Shown here: piece after piece, positions 45,398 to 55,790 of the stretch | How the letters are laid out: each line of letters opens with the position of its first letter | How positions within the stretch are numbered: the stretch's first letter is position 1 | Assembly: GCA_025963715.1 (NCBI GenBank) | Contig: JAOQAG010000050.1 | Location: 1 to 64,000, forward strand | DNA: 64,000 nt | Direction: 5' to 3' | Source of the DNA: Bacteroidota bacterium | Lineage (GTDB): Bacteria > Bacteroidota > Bacteroidia > 2-12-FULL-35-15 | The notes under the pieces: generated by a model | The model's database searches: none | Told to the model about the DNA's origin: nothing | The model's input: the letters and a program-made list of their open reading frames with translations, nothing else | Program-made: the position numbers and the translations under genes

Positions 45398-47869
45398 CTA
45401 GTTCACAATTCTCAGCTTCGCAAATTTGATCAGCAATTGTTTTTGTCCCACACCTTCAAAAAATACCGTCGCTTTGTTGTTCGGAAAATCGCCGTCCATC
45501 GTCAATACTTTCCCGTTCCCGAAACGCTCGTGTTCCACCTGCATTCCTACCTGGAGGTTGCGCAGACTTTCCGTATCAAAATCACTCGTATTTTTTGCCG
45601 CACTGTTTATTTTTACCAGTTTTTTACCCATTACCGGGCGCTGCACAAATGTTTCTTTTGGTTTGCTGCTGCTGATATTGATCTTCGGTTTGCTGCTGTA
45701 TTCCTCATCGCCAAACATTCGTCCATGATTTTCTGCCGGAATGTCCAGGTATTTCGGATCCAGCTCTTCAATAAAGCGGCTTGGTTCACTATAAATTAAA
45801 TTTCCCCATTTGTAGCGCGTGGTAGAGTAGGAGAGCGTTACGCGTTTTTCGGCACGGGTAATCGCTACATAAAATAAACGGCGCTCTTCTTCTAAATCGA
45901 CACGGGAGGTAAGCGACATTTGCGATGGGAATAAATTTTCTTCCAGTCCCACAATGTACACATACTTAAATTCCAGTCCTTTTGCCGCATGGATCGTCAT
46001 CAGCACCACACGGTTCTTATCTTCTTCTTTTTCTGTTTTTTTATCGGCATCCGTCATTAGCGCAATGTCCTGCATAAAAATATTCAGCGTTGGCTCCAGT
46101 GTATTCGGTGCCGTTTCCGGATTTTCTGAGGCAGGTTCCTCTGCCGGAAATAACATGCCGTCCCCAAATACTTCCCCGCGTTCCTGTTCCGGCGGTACCT
46201 GCTGTATTTCAGCGGCTGCCAGCGATTCATCCACATCGATCACTGTAGGCGGTTCCAGCTCCTGGATCTCCAGTTCACTTTCCGTGAATTCTTTTAATCC
46301 GTTCAACAACTCCTGGATATTTTCATGGCGGCTCACACCTTCCGGCGATTTATCCGCATACAGGTCGCGTAAAATGCCCGAATGAGTGGCAATGTATTGC
46401 CCTAAGTCAAATGCGTTGTGGCTGCTCAGCATCGCCGAAAAACTTTTGATCATCGCAGCAAATTCATCCACTTTTGCTTTTGCACCGGCATTCAGCCCGA
46501 TCTCCGTAAAATCATTGATGTTCCCGATCACCGTCCATAAGCTCACATCCTGATCATTCGCGGCTACAATGATCTTATCCATCGTGGTATCGCCAATTCC
46601 GCGTGCCGGGTAATTGATCACCCGTTTCAACGATTCCTCATCGTGGTTGTTGATCGTTAAACGGTAATACGATAACAGATCTTTGACTTCCTTGCGTTGG
46701 TAAAACGATAATCCGCCGTAGATCCGGTAGGGAATATTCTGGCGGCGCAGCGCTTCCTCCATTGCACGGGATTGTGCATTGGTACGGTACAGGATCGCAA
46801 AATCCTTGTTGTGCGCCTGTTCGTTCATCTTCGTTTCAAAAATGGCGCTCGCAACAAAATTTCCTTCCGCATTGTCACTGTCCGTTTTAACTACTTTGAT
46901 CAGCTCACCCTCCACATTATCCGTAAAAACGTTCTTCTTCAGCTGTTCCTTATTTTTTGCGATCACGTCGTTGGCCGCGTTCACAATGTTTTTGGTGGAG
47001 CGGTAATTCTGCTCCAGCTTAAACGTATGCAGCTCCGGGTAATCTTTTTCAAAATTTAAAATGTTCTGGATGTTCGCACCGCGGAACGCATAAATACTCT
47101 GTGCATCATCACCCACCACACACACATTGCGGTAAGCCGCCGCCAGCTGTTTCACGATCACGTATTGCGAAAAGTTGGTATCCTGGTACTCATCCACTAA
47201 AATATATTTGAATTTGTGCTGGTATTTGTGCAGCACCGCCGGAAAATCGCGTAATAAAACGTTGGTATTGAACAACAGGTCGTCAAAATCCATTGCACCG
47301 GCCTTGAAGCAGCGTTTGGAATACTGCTGGTAAATAATGCCCATTTTCGGCTTTACCGCCATGCGGTCTTCCTCCTGGATCTGCGCATTGTTCAGGTACG
47401 CCTGCGCAGATAGTAAATTGTTTTTTGCCGACGAGATCCGCGACAATACTGCGCCTGGTTTGTATACTTTATCATCCAGCCCCTGTTCCTTCAAAATGGT
47501 TTTGATCAGGCCTTTGGAATCGTCTGTATCATAAATGGTAAAATTCTGGGGATATCCCAGCTTTTCGGCTTCACTTCTGAGAATCCGGGCAAAAACAGAG
47601 TGAAATGTTCCCATCCACAGGTTTTTTGCTTCGCCCGCACCTACGATCTTCCCGATCCGCTCTTTCATTTCCTTTGCCGCTTTATTGGTAAATGTCAGCG
47701 CCAGAATATTGAACGGGTCCGCCCCCTTTTCCATCAAATGAGCGATCCGGTATGTAAGCACGCGTGTTTTACCCGATCCTGCACCGGCAATGATCATTAC
47801 AGGCCCTTCTGTACACTCCACCGCACTCCGTTGTACGGGATTCAATTCATCTAAATAATTCTTCGACAT
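45398..47869 (-). CDS. pcrA: ATP-dependent 3'-5' DNA helicase PcrA/UvrD type
   Basis: The 823-residue superfamily 1A helicase acts in nucleotide excision and mismatch repair and in clearing replication blocks. Motif I AGAGSGKTRVL (about 29-39), motif Ia LTFTNKAAKEM, motif II VDEYQDTN (about 226), motif III VGDDAQSIYAFRGA, motif IV EQNYRS, motif V TIHAAKGLEF and motif VI YVAITRAEKRV are all intact. An acidic, Pro/Glu-rich insertion at about 535-610 is longer than in typical PcrA. The C-terminal Tudor-like tail (VQVEHERFGNGKV-type) is present. Confidence 0.96.
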   Translation of the reverse strand: MSKNYLDELNPVQRSAVECTEGPVMIIAGAGSGKTRVLTYRIAHLMEKGADPFNILALTFTNKAAKEMKERIGKIVGAGEAKNLWMGTFHSVFARILRSEAEKLGYPQNFTIYDTDDSKGLIKTILKEQGLDDKVYKPGAVLSRISSAKNNLLSAQAYLNNAQIQEEDRMAVKPKMGIIYQQYSKRCFKAGAMDFDDLLFNTNVLLRDFPAVLHKYQHKFKYILVDEYQDTNFSQYVIVKQLAAAYRNVCVVGDDAQSIYAFRGANIQNILNFEKDYPELHTFKLEQNYRSTKNIVNAANDVIAKNKEQLKKNVFTDNVEGELIKVVKTDSDNAEGNFVASAIFETKMNEQAHNKDFAILYRTNAQSRAMEEALRRQNIPYRIYGGLSFYQRKEVKDLLSYYRLTINNHDEESLKRVINYPARGIGDTTMDKIIVAANDQDVSLWTVIGNINDFTEIGLNAGAKAKVDEFAAMIKSFSAMLSSHNAFDLGQYIATHSGILRDLYADKSPEGVSRHENIQELLNGLKEFTESELEIQELEPPTVIDVDESLAAAEIQQVPPEQERGEVFGDGMLFPAEEPASENPETAPNTLEPTLNIFMQDIALMTDADKKTEKEEDKNRVVLMTIHAAKGLEFKYVYIVGLEENLFPSQMSLTSRVDLEEERRLFYVAITRAEKRVTLSYSTTRYKWGNLIYSEPSRFIEELDPKYLDIPAENHGRMFGDEEYSSKPKINISSSKPKETFVQRPVMGKKLVKINSAAKNTSDFDTESLRNLQVGMQVEHERFGNGKVLTMDGDFPNNKATVFFEGVGQKQLLIKFAKLRIVN

Positions 47870-48076
47870 ACGTTTAATACAAGCTTTTTATAACCTTCAA
47901 AGTTAAAATTTTGATTTTGAAGAATCGGGATTGTTGAAAACAATTATGAAATTAACCATCAAAAAACTGAACGATGGAATTATCTAATTAATCGAAAATA
48001 ATCAGAAGTTTTTTTTTGACTTTAATAGATTAAAATTGTAATCGATAAAACTTTATAACGCAAAACACACAATCCC

Positions 48077-51000
48077 ATGATTAGAAAAATTTACGCTGTT
48101 ACAATCGGAATTTTTATTTTTTCAGCTTCGATGGCACAAACCGCTGTGTCTGACGATGACCCGGCTATGACGGCATACCAGGCAACAGCCAGGTCATACG
48201 TTGAAGCACATCATTTGAAAGGTTTTTTCAAAGATCTGATCACTTCCGCGGTGACTGATAAATCAAAATTAGTGGATTTTAAAAAATATATTGCGGTAAA
48301 AAAAGAGCACGATTCACGTGATTTTATCATAAAAGTGGGGGAAAATAAATTAGCCACCACCGCTGAACTCGATAATTACATAAAGCTCAAAAAAGCAGAA
48401 TACGTGGCTAGTTACGCTGATTTTATCAGTAGAAGCAAAAGCCTGGCAACAAATCCTACGCCTTTTGCCGCAGGCCAGCCATGCCAGAACATGGATTTTG
48501 AATCCCAGACATTTACAGGTTGGGTTGCATCTTACGGAAGCTGTTCCGATCCTACGCTTATTGCCGGTTTTAATACACTGGGAATAAATGCATCTACCGG
48601 CCAGCATACCATTATGACATCCGGCACGGATCCTAACGTTCCAGCCATTCCCTGCGTAATGCCGGGCGGAAGCGCATCTATGCGTTTGGGAGATAACAAC
48701 AACGGTGGCCGCGAGGGCGCACGGATCAGCCAGACCTTCCTTGTATCGGGAGCAAATCCTTATTTTTCATATAATTATGCCGTTGTGTTGGAAGATGCAG
48801 GTCACCCTGTAGCGCAGCAGCCTTATTTCAGAATCAGGATGTACGATGGCAGCAATAACCTCATCGATTGTGCAACATTAAATATAGATGCTACAAATGC
48901 GCCGGGTTTAAATTCTACGGCCACTCTCAAATATAAAAACTGGACCTCGGTACTTATTCCTTTAGCTCCTTATGTAGGACAAAATGTAACGATCGAATTT
49001 ACCACCGGTGATTGTGATGCCCTTGGTGGTACACATGACGGGTATGCTTATATTGATGGATCCTGTACGTATACACCGGCAATTATTCCGTCGGCACCAT
49101 TGCTTTGTTTAGGACAAACAATGACCCTTACAGGCCCTCCGGGATTAGGTTCTTATACATGGTCCGGCCCTGGAATTGTTTCCGGTGGCTCATCACAGGT
49201 AGTAACTGTAAATGCAGGCGGAACATATACCGTAAGTTTAACAACGCAAACAACACCGCCAAATATACCGTGTAATTTTTCATTAAGCTATACCGTTCCT
49301 ACTGCAAGCAGCGCAGCACAATTTACATCCAACACCGTTTGTGCAGGTTCACCAACACAATTAACGGATGGCTCAGCCCCTGCGGGAAGTGTAGGCAACT
49401 GGCAATGGGATTTTGATAATAACGGCAGCATTGATGCCACCTCACAAAATCCGACATACACATTCCCGGCAGCCGGAACATTCCCTGTTACGTTAACAAT
49501 TACTGCCGGAAGCTGTACATCCACTATTACCAATAACGTTACTGTCACATCTTCCGGAAGCCCTAATATTACAAGTGTGGCACCGGTATGTTCAAATGCC
49601 TCGCCGTTTGCCCTTTCTGCAAGCTTAGGCGGTGGAACATGGTCGGGAACTGGTATTACAGATGCAGCAGCCGGAACATTTGATCCTGCAGGCGCTTCCA
49701 CATCCGGTGCTAATGTGATCACCTATACCGTTACAGGTGCATGCGCCGGTTCCGATACTGTTCAGATCAACGTTATCCCTAGCTCTACAGCCAACTGGAC
49801 GCCCACAACTTTATGTGCAATGGATGCTCCTGTTAACTTAAATACATTCGTGAGTGGTACTGCAGGCGGAACATGGTCGGGTACCGGTGTAACCGGCAGT
49901 ACATTTGATCCGGCAGGCTTATCAGGCCCGATCTCTGTAACATATACCGTTGGTAGCAGCCCATGCGTGGCTACCTCCACACAATCAATGACTGTAACCC
50001 CGGTTACACCGCCATCCGTTACATCGGTTGCGCCGGTTTGCTCTAATGCAGCTGCATTTGGCTTAACGGCCGATCAGTCGGGTGGAACATGGTCTGGTAC
50101 CGGTATCACAGATACGACAGCGGGAACATTCAACCCTGCTTCTGCAACTGCCGGAACCAACGTGATCACGTATACTGTACCGGGCACTTGTGCCGGATCG
50201 GATACGATCCATATCAGTGTGATTCCAAGCTCAACGGCAAACTGGACAACCACTGCCATGTGTGCACTGGATGCGCCAATCAACTTAAATACACTGGTAA
50301 CAGGTACTGCAGGCGGAACATGGTCGGGTACAGGCGTTACTGGAAATACCTTTGATCCTGCAGGTTTATCAGGAGCTATCTCAGTTACCTACACGGTGGG
50401 TACAAGCCCTTGTGTTGCAACATCCACACAATCCATTACTGTAAATCCAAATATGGCGCCATCCGTTACATCGGTTGCACCGGTTTGCTCCAATGCTTCA
50501 GCATTTACATTGTCGGCAAGCTTAACCGGCGGAACATGGACAGGTACTGGTGTTACGGATGCAACACTGGGAACATTCACTCCTGGAAGTGCAACCATCG
50601 GTAATAACGTAATTACATATACTATTTCCGGTGCCTGCGGAAGCTCTGATACCATCCAAATCACTGTGGTACCAAGCTCTAATCCGGCATGGACCAGCAC
50701 AGCGCTTTGCTCTGCGGCAGCTCCTGTGAATTTGAATACACTGGTAACAGGTACTAACGGCGGAACATGGTCAGGTACAGGTGTAACGGGCAGCACATTT
50801 AATCCTGCCGGTTTATCCGGACCAATCTCCGTTACCTACACAGTGGGTGCAAGCCCATGCGTGGGAACACAAACACATACCATTAGTGTAACGCCAAATG
50901 CAAATGCAACTGTTACGGCTGTGTCGCCTTTATGTGCAGATGCGCCTTCTATCAGCTTAACAACTGCCGGTACAGGTGGTGTGTGGAGTGGTGCAGGTGT

Positions 51001-51862
51001 TTCTTCAACGGGTGTATTCAACCCGGCTGCGGCAGGCAGTGGTACGCATCCAGTTACATACTCCATCGCAGGTGCCTGTGGCGATACCAGCACCATCAAC
51101 ATTACTGTGATCCCTACAGGAACTGCAACCTGGACATTGCCAGCGGCTATTTGTGCCGGTGATGCGCCGGTTAACCTGAATTCACTTATAACCGGTACAC
51201 CAGGCGGTACTTTTACCGGAACTGGTGTAACAGGTGGTATTTTTGATCCTTCCGGCTTATCAGGAACGGTAAATATTACGTATACTGTTGGCACAAGCCC
51301 TTGTCAGCATAGCATGACCCTGCCGATCAATGTAGATGCTATCGATGCTGCGTTTACAGCAACACCAACTACCGGCCAGGCGCCATTAACGGTTGACTTT
51401 ACCAACGGAAGCACCAACGCGGTTTCTTACAACTGGACATTCGGGAACGGCAGCAGCTCTGCAGCAACTGATCCAAATACGGTTTATCCTAATTATGGTA
51501 ACTATACCGCAACACTTGTTGCAACCAACGCTACCGGTTGTTCGGATACAACACGTATTGTGATCCATGTAGATGGTATTTCCATCTTAACGGTTCCAAA
51601 CGTATTTACTCCGAACGGTGACGGACACAACGATACATTCGAAGCGATCATGGCAGAAGGTCTTTCATCCTTTGAAGCAGTAGTGTATGACCGTTGGGGA
51701 TTAAAAATGTACGACTGGACCAACTCCAACACCGGTTGGAACGGAAAAGCCAAAAACGGCTCGGATGCTCCGGATGGAACGTATTATTACATCATCAAAG
51801 GAAAAGGTATAGATGGAAAAGACTACAACTTCACAGGTTTTGTAAGTTTGATCAGAAATTAA
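48077..51862 (+). CDS. Giant secreted repeat protein with PKD and CHU_C sorting domain
   Basis: The 1261-residue protein starts with a signal peptide (cleavage near SMAQ). Residues ~135-335 form a Cys-bearing jelly-roll/MAM-like domain (GWVASYGSCSDPTL, RLGDNNNGGREGARISQTF). A PKD domain follows (about 425-490). Four tandem ~150-residue units then begin with SVAPVCSN or a variant at about 500, 650, 800 and 950, each with GGTWSGTGVT and ITYTV motifs. A second PKD (about 1090-1165) leads to the C-terminal gliding-motility/CHU_C (T9SS type B) sorting domain with VPNVFTPNGDGHNDTF and YDRWGLKMY. It is probably a surface adhesin or matrix protein. The next large gene is of the same type. Confidence 0.9.
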   Translation: MIRKIYAVTIGIFIFSASMAQTAVSDDDPAMTAYQATARSYVEAHHLKGFFKDLITSAVTDKSKLVDFKKYIAVKKEHDSRDFIIKVGENKLATTAELDNYIKLKKAEYVASYADFISRSKSLATNPTPFAAGQPCQNMDFESQTFTGWVASYGSCSDPTLIAGFNTLGINASTGQHTIMTSGTDPNVPAIPCVMPGGSASMRLGDNNNGGREGARISQTFLVSGANPYFSYNYAVVLEDAGHPVAQQPYFRIRMYDGSNNLIDCATLNIDATNAPGLNSTATLKYKNWTSVLIPLAPYVGQNVTIEFTTGDCDALGGTHDGYAYIDGSCTYTPAIIPSAPLLCLGQTMTLTGPPGLGSYTWSGPGIVSGGSSQVVTVNAGGTYTVSLTTQTTPPNIPCNFSLSYTVPTASSAAQFTSNTVCAGSPTQLTDGSAPAGSVGNWQWDFDNNGSIDATSQNPTYTFPAAGTFPVTLTITAGSCTSTITNNVTVTSSGSPNITSVAPVCSNASPFALSASLGGGTWSGTGITDAAAGTFDPAGASTSGANVITYTVTGACAGSDTVQINVIPSSTANWTPTTLCAMDAPVNLNTFVSGTAGGTWSGTGVTGSTFDPAGLSGPISVTYTVGSSPCVATSTQSMTVTPVTPPSVTSVAPVCSNAAAFGLTADQSGGTWSGTGITDTTAGTFNPASATAGTNVITYTVPGTCAGSDTIHISVIPSSTANWTTTAMCALDAPINLNTLVTGTAGGTWSGTGVTGNTFDPAGLSGAISVTYTVGTSPCVATSTQSITVNPNMAPSVTSVAPVCSNASAFTLSASLTGGTWTGTGVTDATLGTFTPGSATIGNNVITYTISGACGSSDTIQITVVPSSNPAWTSTALCSAAAPVNLNTLVTGTNGGTWSGTGVTGSTFNPAGLSGPISVTYTVGASPCVGTQTHTISVTPNANATVTAVSPLCADAPSISLTTAGTGGVWSGAGVSSTGVFNPAAAGSGTHPVTYSIAGACGDTSTINITVIPTGTATWTLPAAICAGDAPVNLNSLITGTPGGTFTGTGVTGGIFDPSGLSGTVNITYTVGTSPCQHSMTLPINVDAIDAAFTATPTTGQAPLTVDFTNGSTNAVSYNWTFGNGSSSAATDPNTVYPNYGNYTATLVATNATGCSDTTRIVIHVDGISILTVPNVFTPNGDGHNDTFEAIMAEGLSSFEAVVYDRWGLKMYDWTNSNTGWNGKAKNGSDAPDGTYYYIIKGKGIDGKDYNFTGFVSLIRN

Positions 51863-51895
51863 CAGTACATAATTTCACAAAATAAATTCAAAAAG

Positions 51896-51918
51896 ATCCG
51901 GCTCATTGCCGGATTTTT
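51896..51918 (+). terminator. Terminator after the first CHU_C gene
   Basis: The stem atccggc/gccggat with a tcatt loop, followed by six T, lies ~35 bp past the stop codon. Confidence 0.8.
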
Positions 51919-51933
51919 TGGCTTTATAAATCT

Positions 51934-52132
51934 AAATGATTATCGGAAAATTTATACCAGGCTATTTTATTGAAGAAAGTTTTAATCAACGCGTCATTGC
52001 GAGGGCTTTTCGCCCGAAGCAATCTCATTCTGGTCTTATACTCTGGTGTGAGATTGCTTCGGGCGAAAAGCCCTCGCAATGACGTTCTTAAAATAAATTG
52101 TTTTTATGGTACAAAGATCCGGATACTCATTT
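51934..52132. repeat. ~200-bp MITE-like palindromic element, copy 3 of 3
   Basis: Central arms (gcgagggcttttcgcccg...) are identical to those of copies 1 and 2. Outer arms aaatgattatcggaaaattt and acaaagatccggatactcat are imperfect inverted complements. It fills most of the 394-bp gap between the two giant CHU_C genes. Confidence 0.9.
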
Positions 52133-52256
52133 AAAATTTATATTTTCCAGATATCATTCATGCAACCATTTGCCTGGTTTGGTCGTCAGTATAACACTGT
52201 TCGCATAACCACGAATTCCTAATATTAGTTTACATAAATATCTAAATCCGTTTATC

Positions 52257-55200
52257 ATGATAAAACGAGTAGAGCCTTTCACTGTTTATTTCAAAAAAAC
52301 AGTAGCGATCCTATTATTTACAGCGTTAAATTTCGCGGGATTCAATTCATTCGGACAAGGAACTAACTGCGCTTCTGCAGATCCTTTTTGTACCGGAACC
52401 ACCTACACATTTAATAACAACTCTACAGGTACAGGTCCGGGTATGGGACCGCAGGCGCAAAACGGGCCTAATTACGGTTGTTTGATGACGCAGCCTAATC
52501 CTGCCTGGTATTACATGGAGATCCTGAATCCGGGAAACCTGGACATTACCATCAACCAAACAAACGGTAGCGGTTCGGGTACCGATGTGGATTTTATCTG
52601 CTGGGGCCCGTTTTCCAGCCAAAGCGGAAATTGCGGATCGCTTACTTCCGGCAATACCGTGGATTGCAGTTATTCTACAGCAGCAACCGAAGTGTGTAAC
52701 ATCAGTGGTGCTGCAACCGGACAGTTCTATTTATTATTACTCACAAATTACGCGAACACACCGGGTGTGATCACGTTTAACCAAACAGGCGGAGCTGGTA
52801 CAACCAACTGCGGTGTGCTGTGTACATCGCCAAGCATTGCTACGGCAGGCACGCAAACGTTAACCTGTACAACTGTATCAGTAACATTAACAGGTTCATC
52901 GTCCACACCGGGCGTTACCTACCACTGGACCGGGCCGGGAGGTTTCTCCTCCAACGCGGCTAATCCTTCGGTAAGCGTAGCCGGAACCTATACCCTCACC
53001 GTTACAGATCCGGCAAATCCTGCTTGTCCTTCTACTACAACACAAGCGGTAACAACTAATACCACGCTGCCAAATGCCAGTACAGGTGCAACGCAAAATC
53101 TTACCTGTACAACTACTTCTGTGAATCTTAGCGGAAACTCCAGCACAGGAGGCGCCGGTTATAGCTGGTCGGGTCCATCCGGATTTTCATCATCTTCGCA
53201 AAATCCTGCTGTTAGTACTGTCGGAACTTATACATTAACTGTAACCAATCCGTCCAACGGTTGTACTGCAACAGCTCAGCAAACGGTAGGTACAAATACA
53301 ACACCTCCGAATGCAAGTGCAGGCGCGGCGCAGAATTTAACCTGTGCAATTACATCCGTAAGCCTTAGCGGAAACTCCACTACAGGCGGCGCAACGTATA
53401 GCTGGACAGGGCCGGGCGGATTTTCATCGGCCTCGCAAAACCCTGCTGCCGGTGCTGCCGGAACGTATACTGTTACCGTTACCGATCCTGCCAATGGTTG
53501 TACCGCAACGGCACAGCAAACAATCGGCTCCAATACAACTCCTCCGGATGCAAGCACGGCTGCCACTCAAAATTTAACATGTACAATCACTACTGTAAAC
53601 CTTGGAGGTAATTCTGCAACTGGTGGCGCAACGTATAGTTGGTCGGGCCCGGGCGGATTTACAGATGGCACGCAAAACCCTGCTGTAACTACTGCAGGAA
53701 CATATACATTAACGGTTACCGATCCGGCAAACGGCTGTACGGCAACCGCACAGCAGATCATCGGAACAAATACAACACCTCCGGATGCAACTGCCGGTGC
53801 TGCGCAAAATTTAAGCTGTATGACCACTTCTGTGAACCTTAGCGGGAACTCAGCAACTACCGGCGCAACCTATAGCTGGGCTGGCCCGGGTGGATTTACA
53901 GATGGTACACAAAACCCTGCTGTAAGCACTGCCGGAACCTACACATTAACGGTTACGGATCCGGCAAACAGTTGTACCGCAACGGCGCAACAAATAGTGA
54001 ATCCTGCTGCTGGCCAGCCGGATGCAACTACCGGTGCCGCTCAATCATTAACCTGTGCTGTATTATCGGTGAACCTGAACGGATCATCCACTTCAACTAA
54101 CGTAACTTACAGCTGGTCCGGCCCATCCGGATTTGCTTCCACTTCTCAAACACCTGCAGCTACTGCAACCGGAACGTATACACTTACTGTTACCGATACA
54201 ATTACGGGTTGTTCATCCACTGCAATGCAAACAGTGAACAGCAATACTACTCCGCCAAATGCAACTGCCGGAGCAGTACAGAGCTTAACATGTACTGTAT
54301 TATCATTAAACTTAAATGCGGGTTCAGGCACACCGTCTGTAAGTTACAACTGGTCAGGCCCGGGAGCATTCACTTCCTCCATTGCCAATCCACCGGTTAC
54401 AGCTGTTGGAACATACACTGTAACGGTTACCGATCCAGCAAACGGTTGTACTGCAACCGCCACGCAGGTAATAAACAGCAACACCGTTCCACCGGATGCC
54501 GGAGCTGGCGCTGCGCAAACGTTAACCTGCCTGGCACCGGCAGCAAATTTAAACGGAACATCTGCCACAAGCGGCGCAACCTATAGCTGGGCTGGCCCGG
54601 GTGGATTTACTTCTTCCGTTCAAAATCCTACGGTAAGCAGTGTTGGAACATATACGGTAACGGTTACCGATCCTGTGAATGGTTGTACTGCAACGGCACA
54701 ACAAATTGTAAATCCCAGTGCAGGCGCACCTAATGCAACCGCAGGTACAGCTCAATCGATCACTTGTATCACTTCTTCTGTAAGCCTTAGCGGATCTTCA
54801 ACTACAGGCGGTGTAAATTATAGCTGGTCGGGCCCGGGCGGATTTACCTCTTCGGTTCAAAATCCTTCTGTGAGTACAGCCGGAACATACACGCTTACTG
54901 TTACCGATCCTGCAAACGGATGTACCAGTGTGGTATCACAAGTAGTAAACACCAATACCACACCGCCGGTTGCTGCAGCCGGAATTGATCAGACGCTTGG
55001 CTGCGGAATCGCTTCTATTGCATTGAATGGAGCCGGAACAAGTACCGGTGCAACCTATTCTTATAACTGGACCAGCTCCACCGGTACAATTACTTCCGGA
55101 GGAACAACACTGGCGCCTGTTGTAGGACAAGGAACATACACACTTACTGTTACAAATTCAGCAAACGGCTGTACATCCTCGGATGTGGCAATTGTATCGG

Positions 55201-55733
55201 GTGTGGTTACACCGGATGCAGCATTTACTGCATCTCCAACTTCCGGATTGGCGCCATTGCCTGTGGGGTTTGTAAACGGGAGCACCGGGGCAGTTGGTTA
55301 TGCATGGACTTTTGGTCAGGGAACAACCTCTGCTTTGTCGGACCCGACAATGGTTTACAACACACCTGGTAATTATACCGTAACATTATACGCGGTAAGT
55401 ATTGACGGATGTATTGATTCCACAAAAGCAATCATTCATGTAGATGAATTATCCGTATTGGTTGTGCCAAATATTTTTACACCAAACGGCGATGGAAACA
55501 ATGAAGTGTTTATGCCTGTTGTTGCAGAAGGATTAACAAATTTTGACGCACAGGTATACGATCGCTGGGGGTTAAAAATGTTTGAATGGAATGATGAACA
55601 TTCCGGATGGAACGGTAAAGCCAAAAATGGTGCACCTGCTCCGGATGGTACATATTACTACATCATCACGGCAACCGGACAGGATGGAAAAAAATACGAT
55701 TACAAAGGATATATTTCCCTGATGAGAAATTAA
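52257..55733 (+). CDS. Giant secreted Ig-like repeat protein with CHU_C sorting domain
   Basis: The 1158-residue protein has a signal peptide (cleavage near FGQG). An N-terminal ~165-residue domain has CASADPFC, GPNYGCLMTQPNP and DVDFICWGPF and is shared with the truncated gene at 63268. Ten tandem ~79-residue units follow, each with a LTC near the start, a YSWSGPGGF-type core and TYTLTVTDPANGCTA near the end. A PKD domain (about 985-1065) precedes the CHU_C/T9SS type B sorting domain (VPNIFTPNGDGNNEVF, YDRWGLKMF). The repeats resemble Ig-like adhesin modules rich in Thr/Ser. The role is probably surface adhesion; the ligand is unknown. Confidence 0.9.
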   Translation: MIKRVEPFTVYFKKTVAILLFTALNFAGFNSFGQGTNCASADPFCTGTTYTFNNNSTGTGPGMGPQAQNGPNYGCLMTQPNPAWYYMEILNPGNLDITINQTNGSGSGTDVDFICWGPFSSQSGNCGSLTSGNTVDCSYSTAATEVCNISGAATGQFYLLLLTNYANTPGVITFNQTGGAGTTNCGVLCTSPSIATAGTQTLTCTTVSVTLTGSSSTPGVTYHWTGPGGFSSNAANPSVSVAGTYTLTVTDPANPACPSTTTQAVTTNTTLPNASTGATQNLTCTTTSVNLSGNSSTGGAGYSWSGPSGFSSSSQNPAVSTVGTYTLTVTNPSNGCTATAQQTVGTNTTPPNASAGAAQNLTCAITSVSLSGNSTTGGATYSWTGPGGFSSASQNPAAGAAGTYTVTVTDPANGCTATAQQTIGSNTTPPDASTAATQNLTCTITTVNLGGNSATGGATYSWSGPGGFTDGTQNPAVTTAGTYTLTVTDPANGCTATAQQIIGTNTTPPDATAGAAQNLSCMTTSVNLSGNSATTGATYSWAGPGGFTDGTQNPAVSTAGTYTLTVTDPANSCTATAQQIVNPAAGQPDATTGAAQSLTCAVLSVNLNGSSTSTNVTYSWSGPSGFASTSQTPAATATGTYTLTVTDTITGCSSTAMQTVNSNTTPPNATAGAVQSLTCTVLSLNLNAGSGTPSVSYNWSGPGAFTSSIANPPVTAVGTYTVTVTDPANGCTATATQVINSNTVPPDAGAGAAQTLTCLAPAANLNGTSATSGATYSWAGPGGFTSSVQNPTVSSVGTYTVTVTDPVNGCTATAQQIVNPSAGAPNATAGTAQSITCITSSVSLSGSSTTGGVNYSWSGPGGFTSSVQNPSVSTAGTYTLTVTDPANGCTSVVSQVVNTNTTPPVAAAGIDQTLGCGIASIALNGAGTSTGATYSYNWTSSTGTITSGGTTLAPVVGQGTYTLTVTNSANGCTSSDVAIVSGVVTPDAAFTASPTSGLAPLPVGFVNGSTGAVGYAWTFGQGTTSALSDPTMVYNTPGNYTVTLYAVSIDGCIDSTKAIIHVDELSVLVVPNIFTPNGDGNNEVFMPVVAEGLTNFDAQVYDRWGLKMFEWNDEHSGWNGKAKNGAPAPDGTYYYIITATGQDGKKYDYKGYISLMRN

Positions 55734-55752
55734 TCAGCAACATAACAACACA

Positions 55753-55790
55753 AAAAATCGCTTTTATTCCCAGGAATAAAAGCGATTTTT
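55753..55790 (+). terminator. Terminator after the second CHU_C gene
   Basis: The long perfect stem aaaaatcgcttttattcc/ggaataaaagcgattttt lies 20 bp beyond the stop codon. Confidence 0.88.

Noticed and set aside
49288-51294. Long antisense open frames over the first giant repeat gene
   Set aside because: They recur once per repeat unit and arise from the Thr/Gly/Ser-rich codon pattern of the sense gene; no signal, fold or start context supports them.
53276-54755. Antisense open frames over the second giant repeat gene
   Set aside because: Same cause: periodic shadows of the 79-residue repeats.
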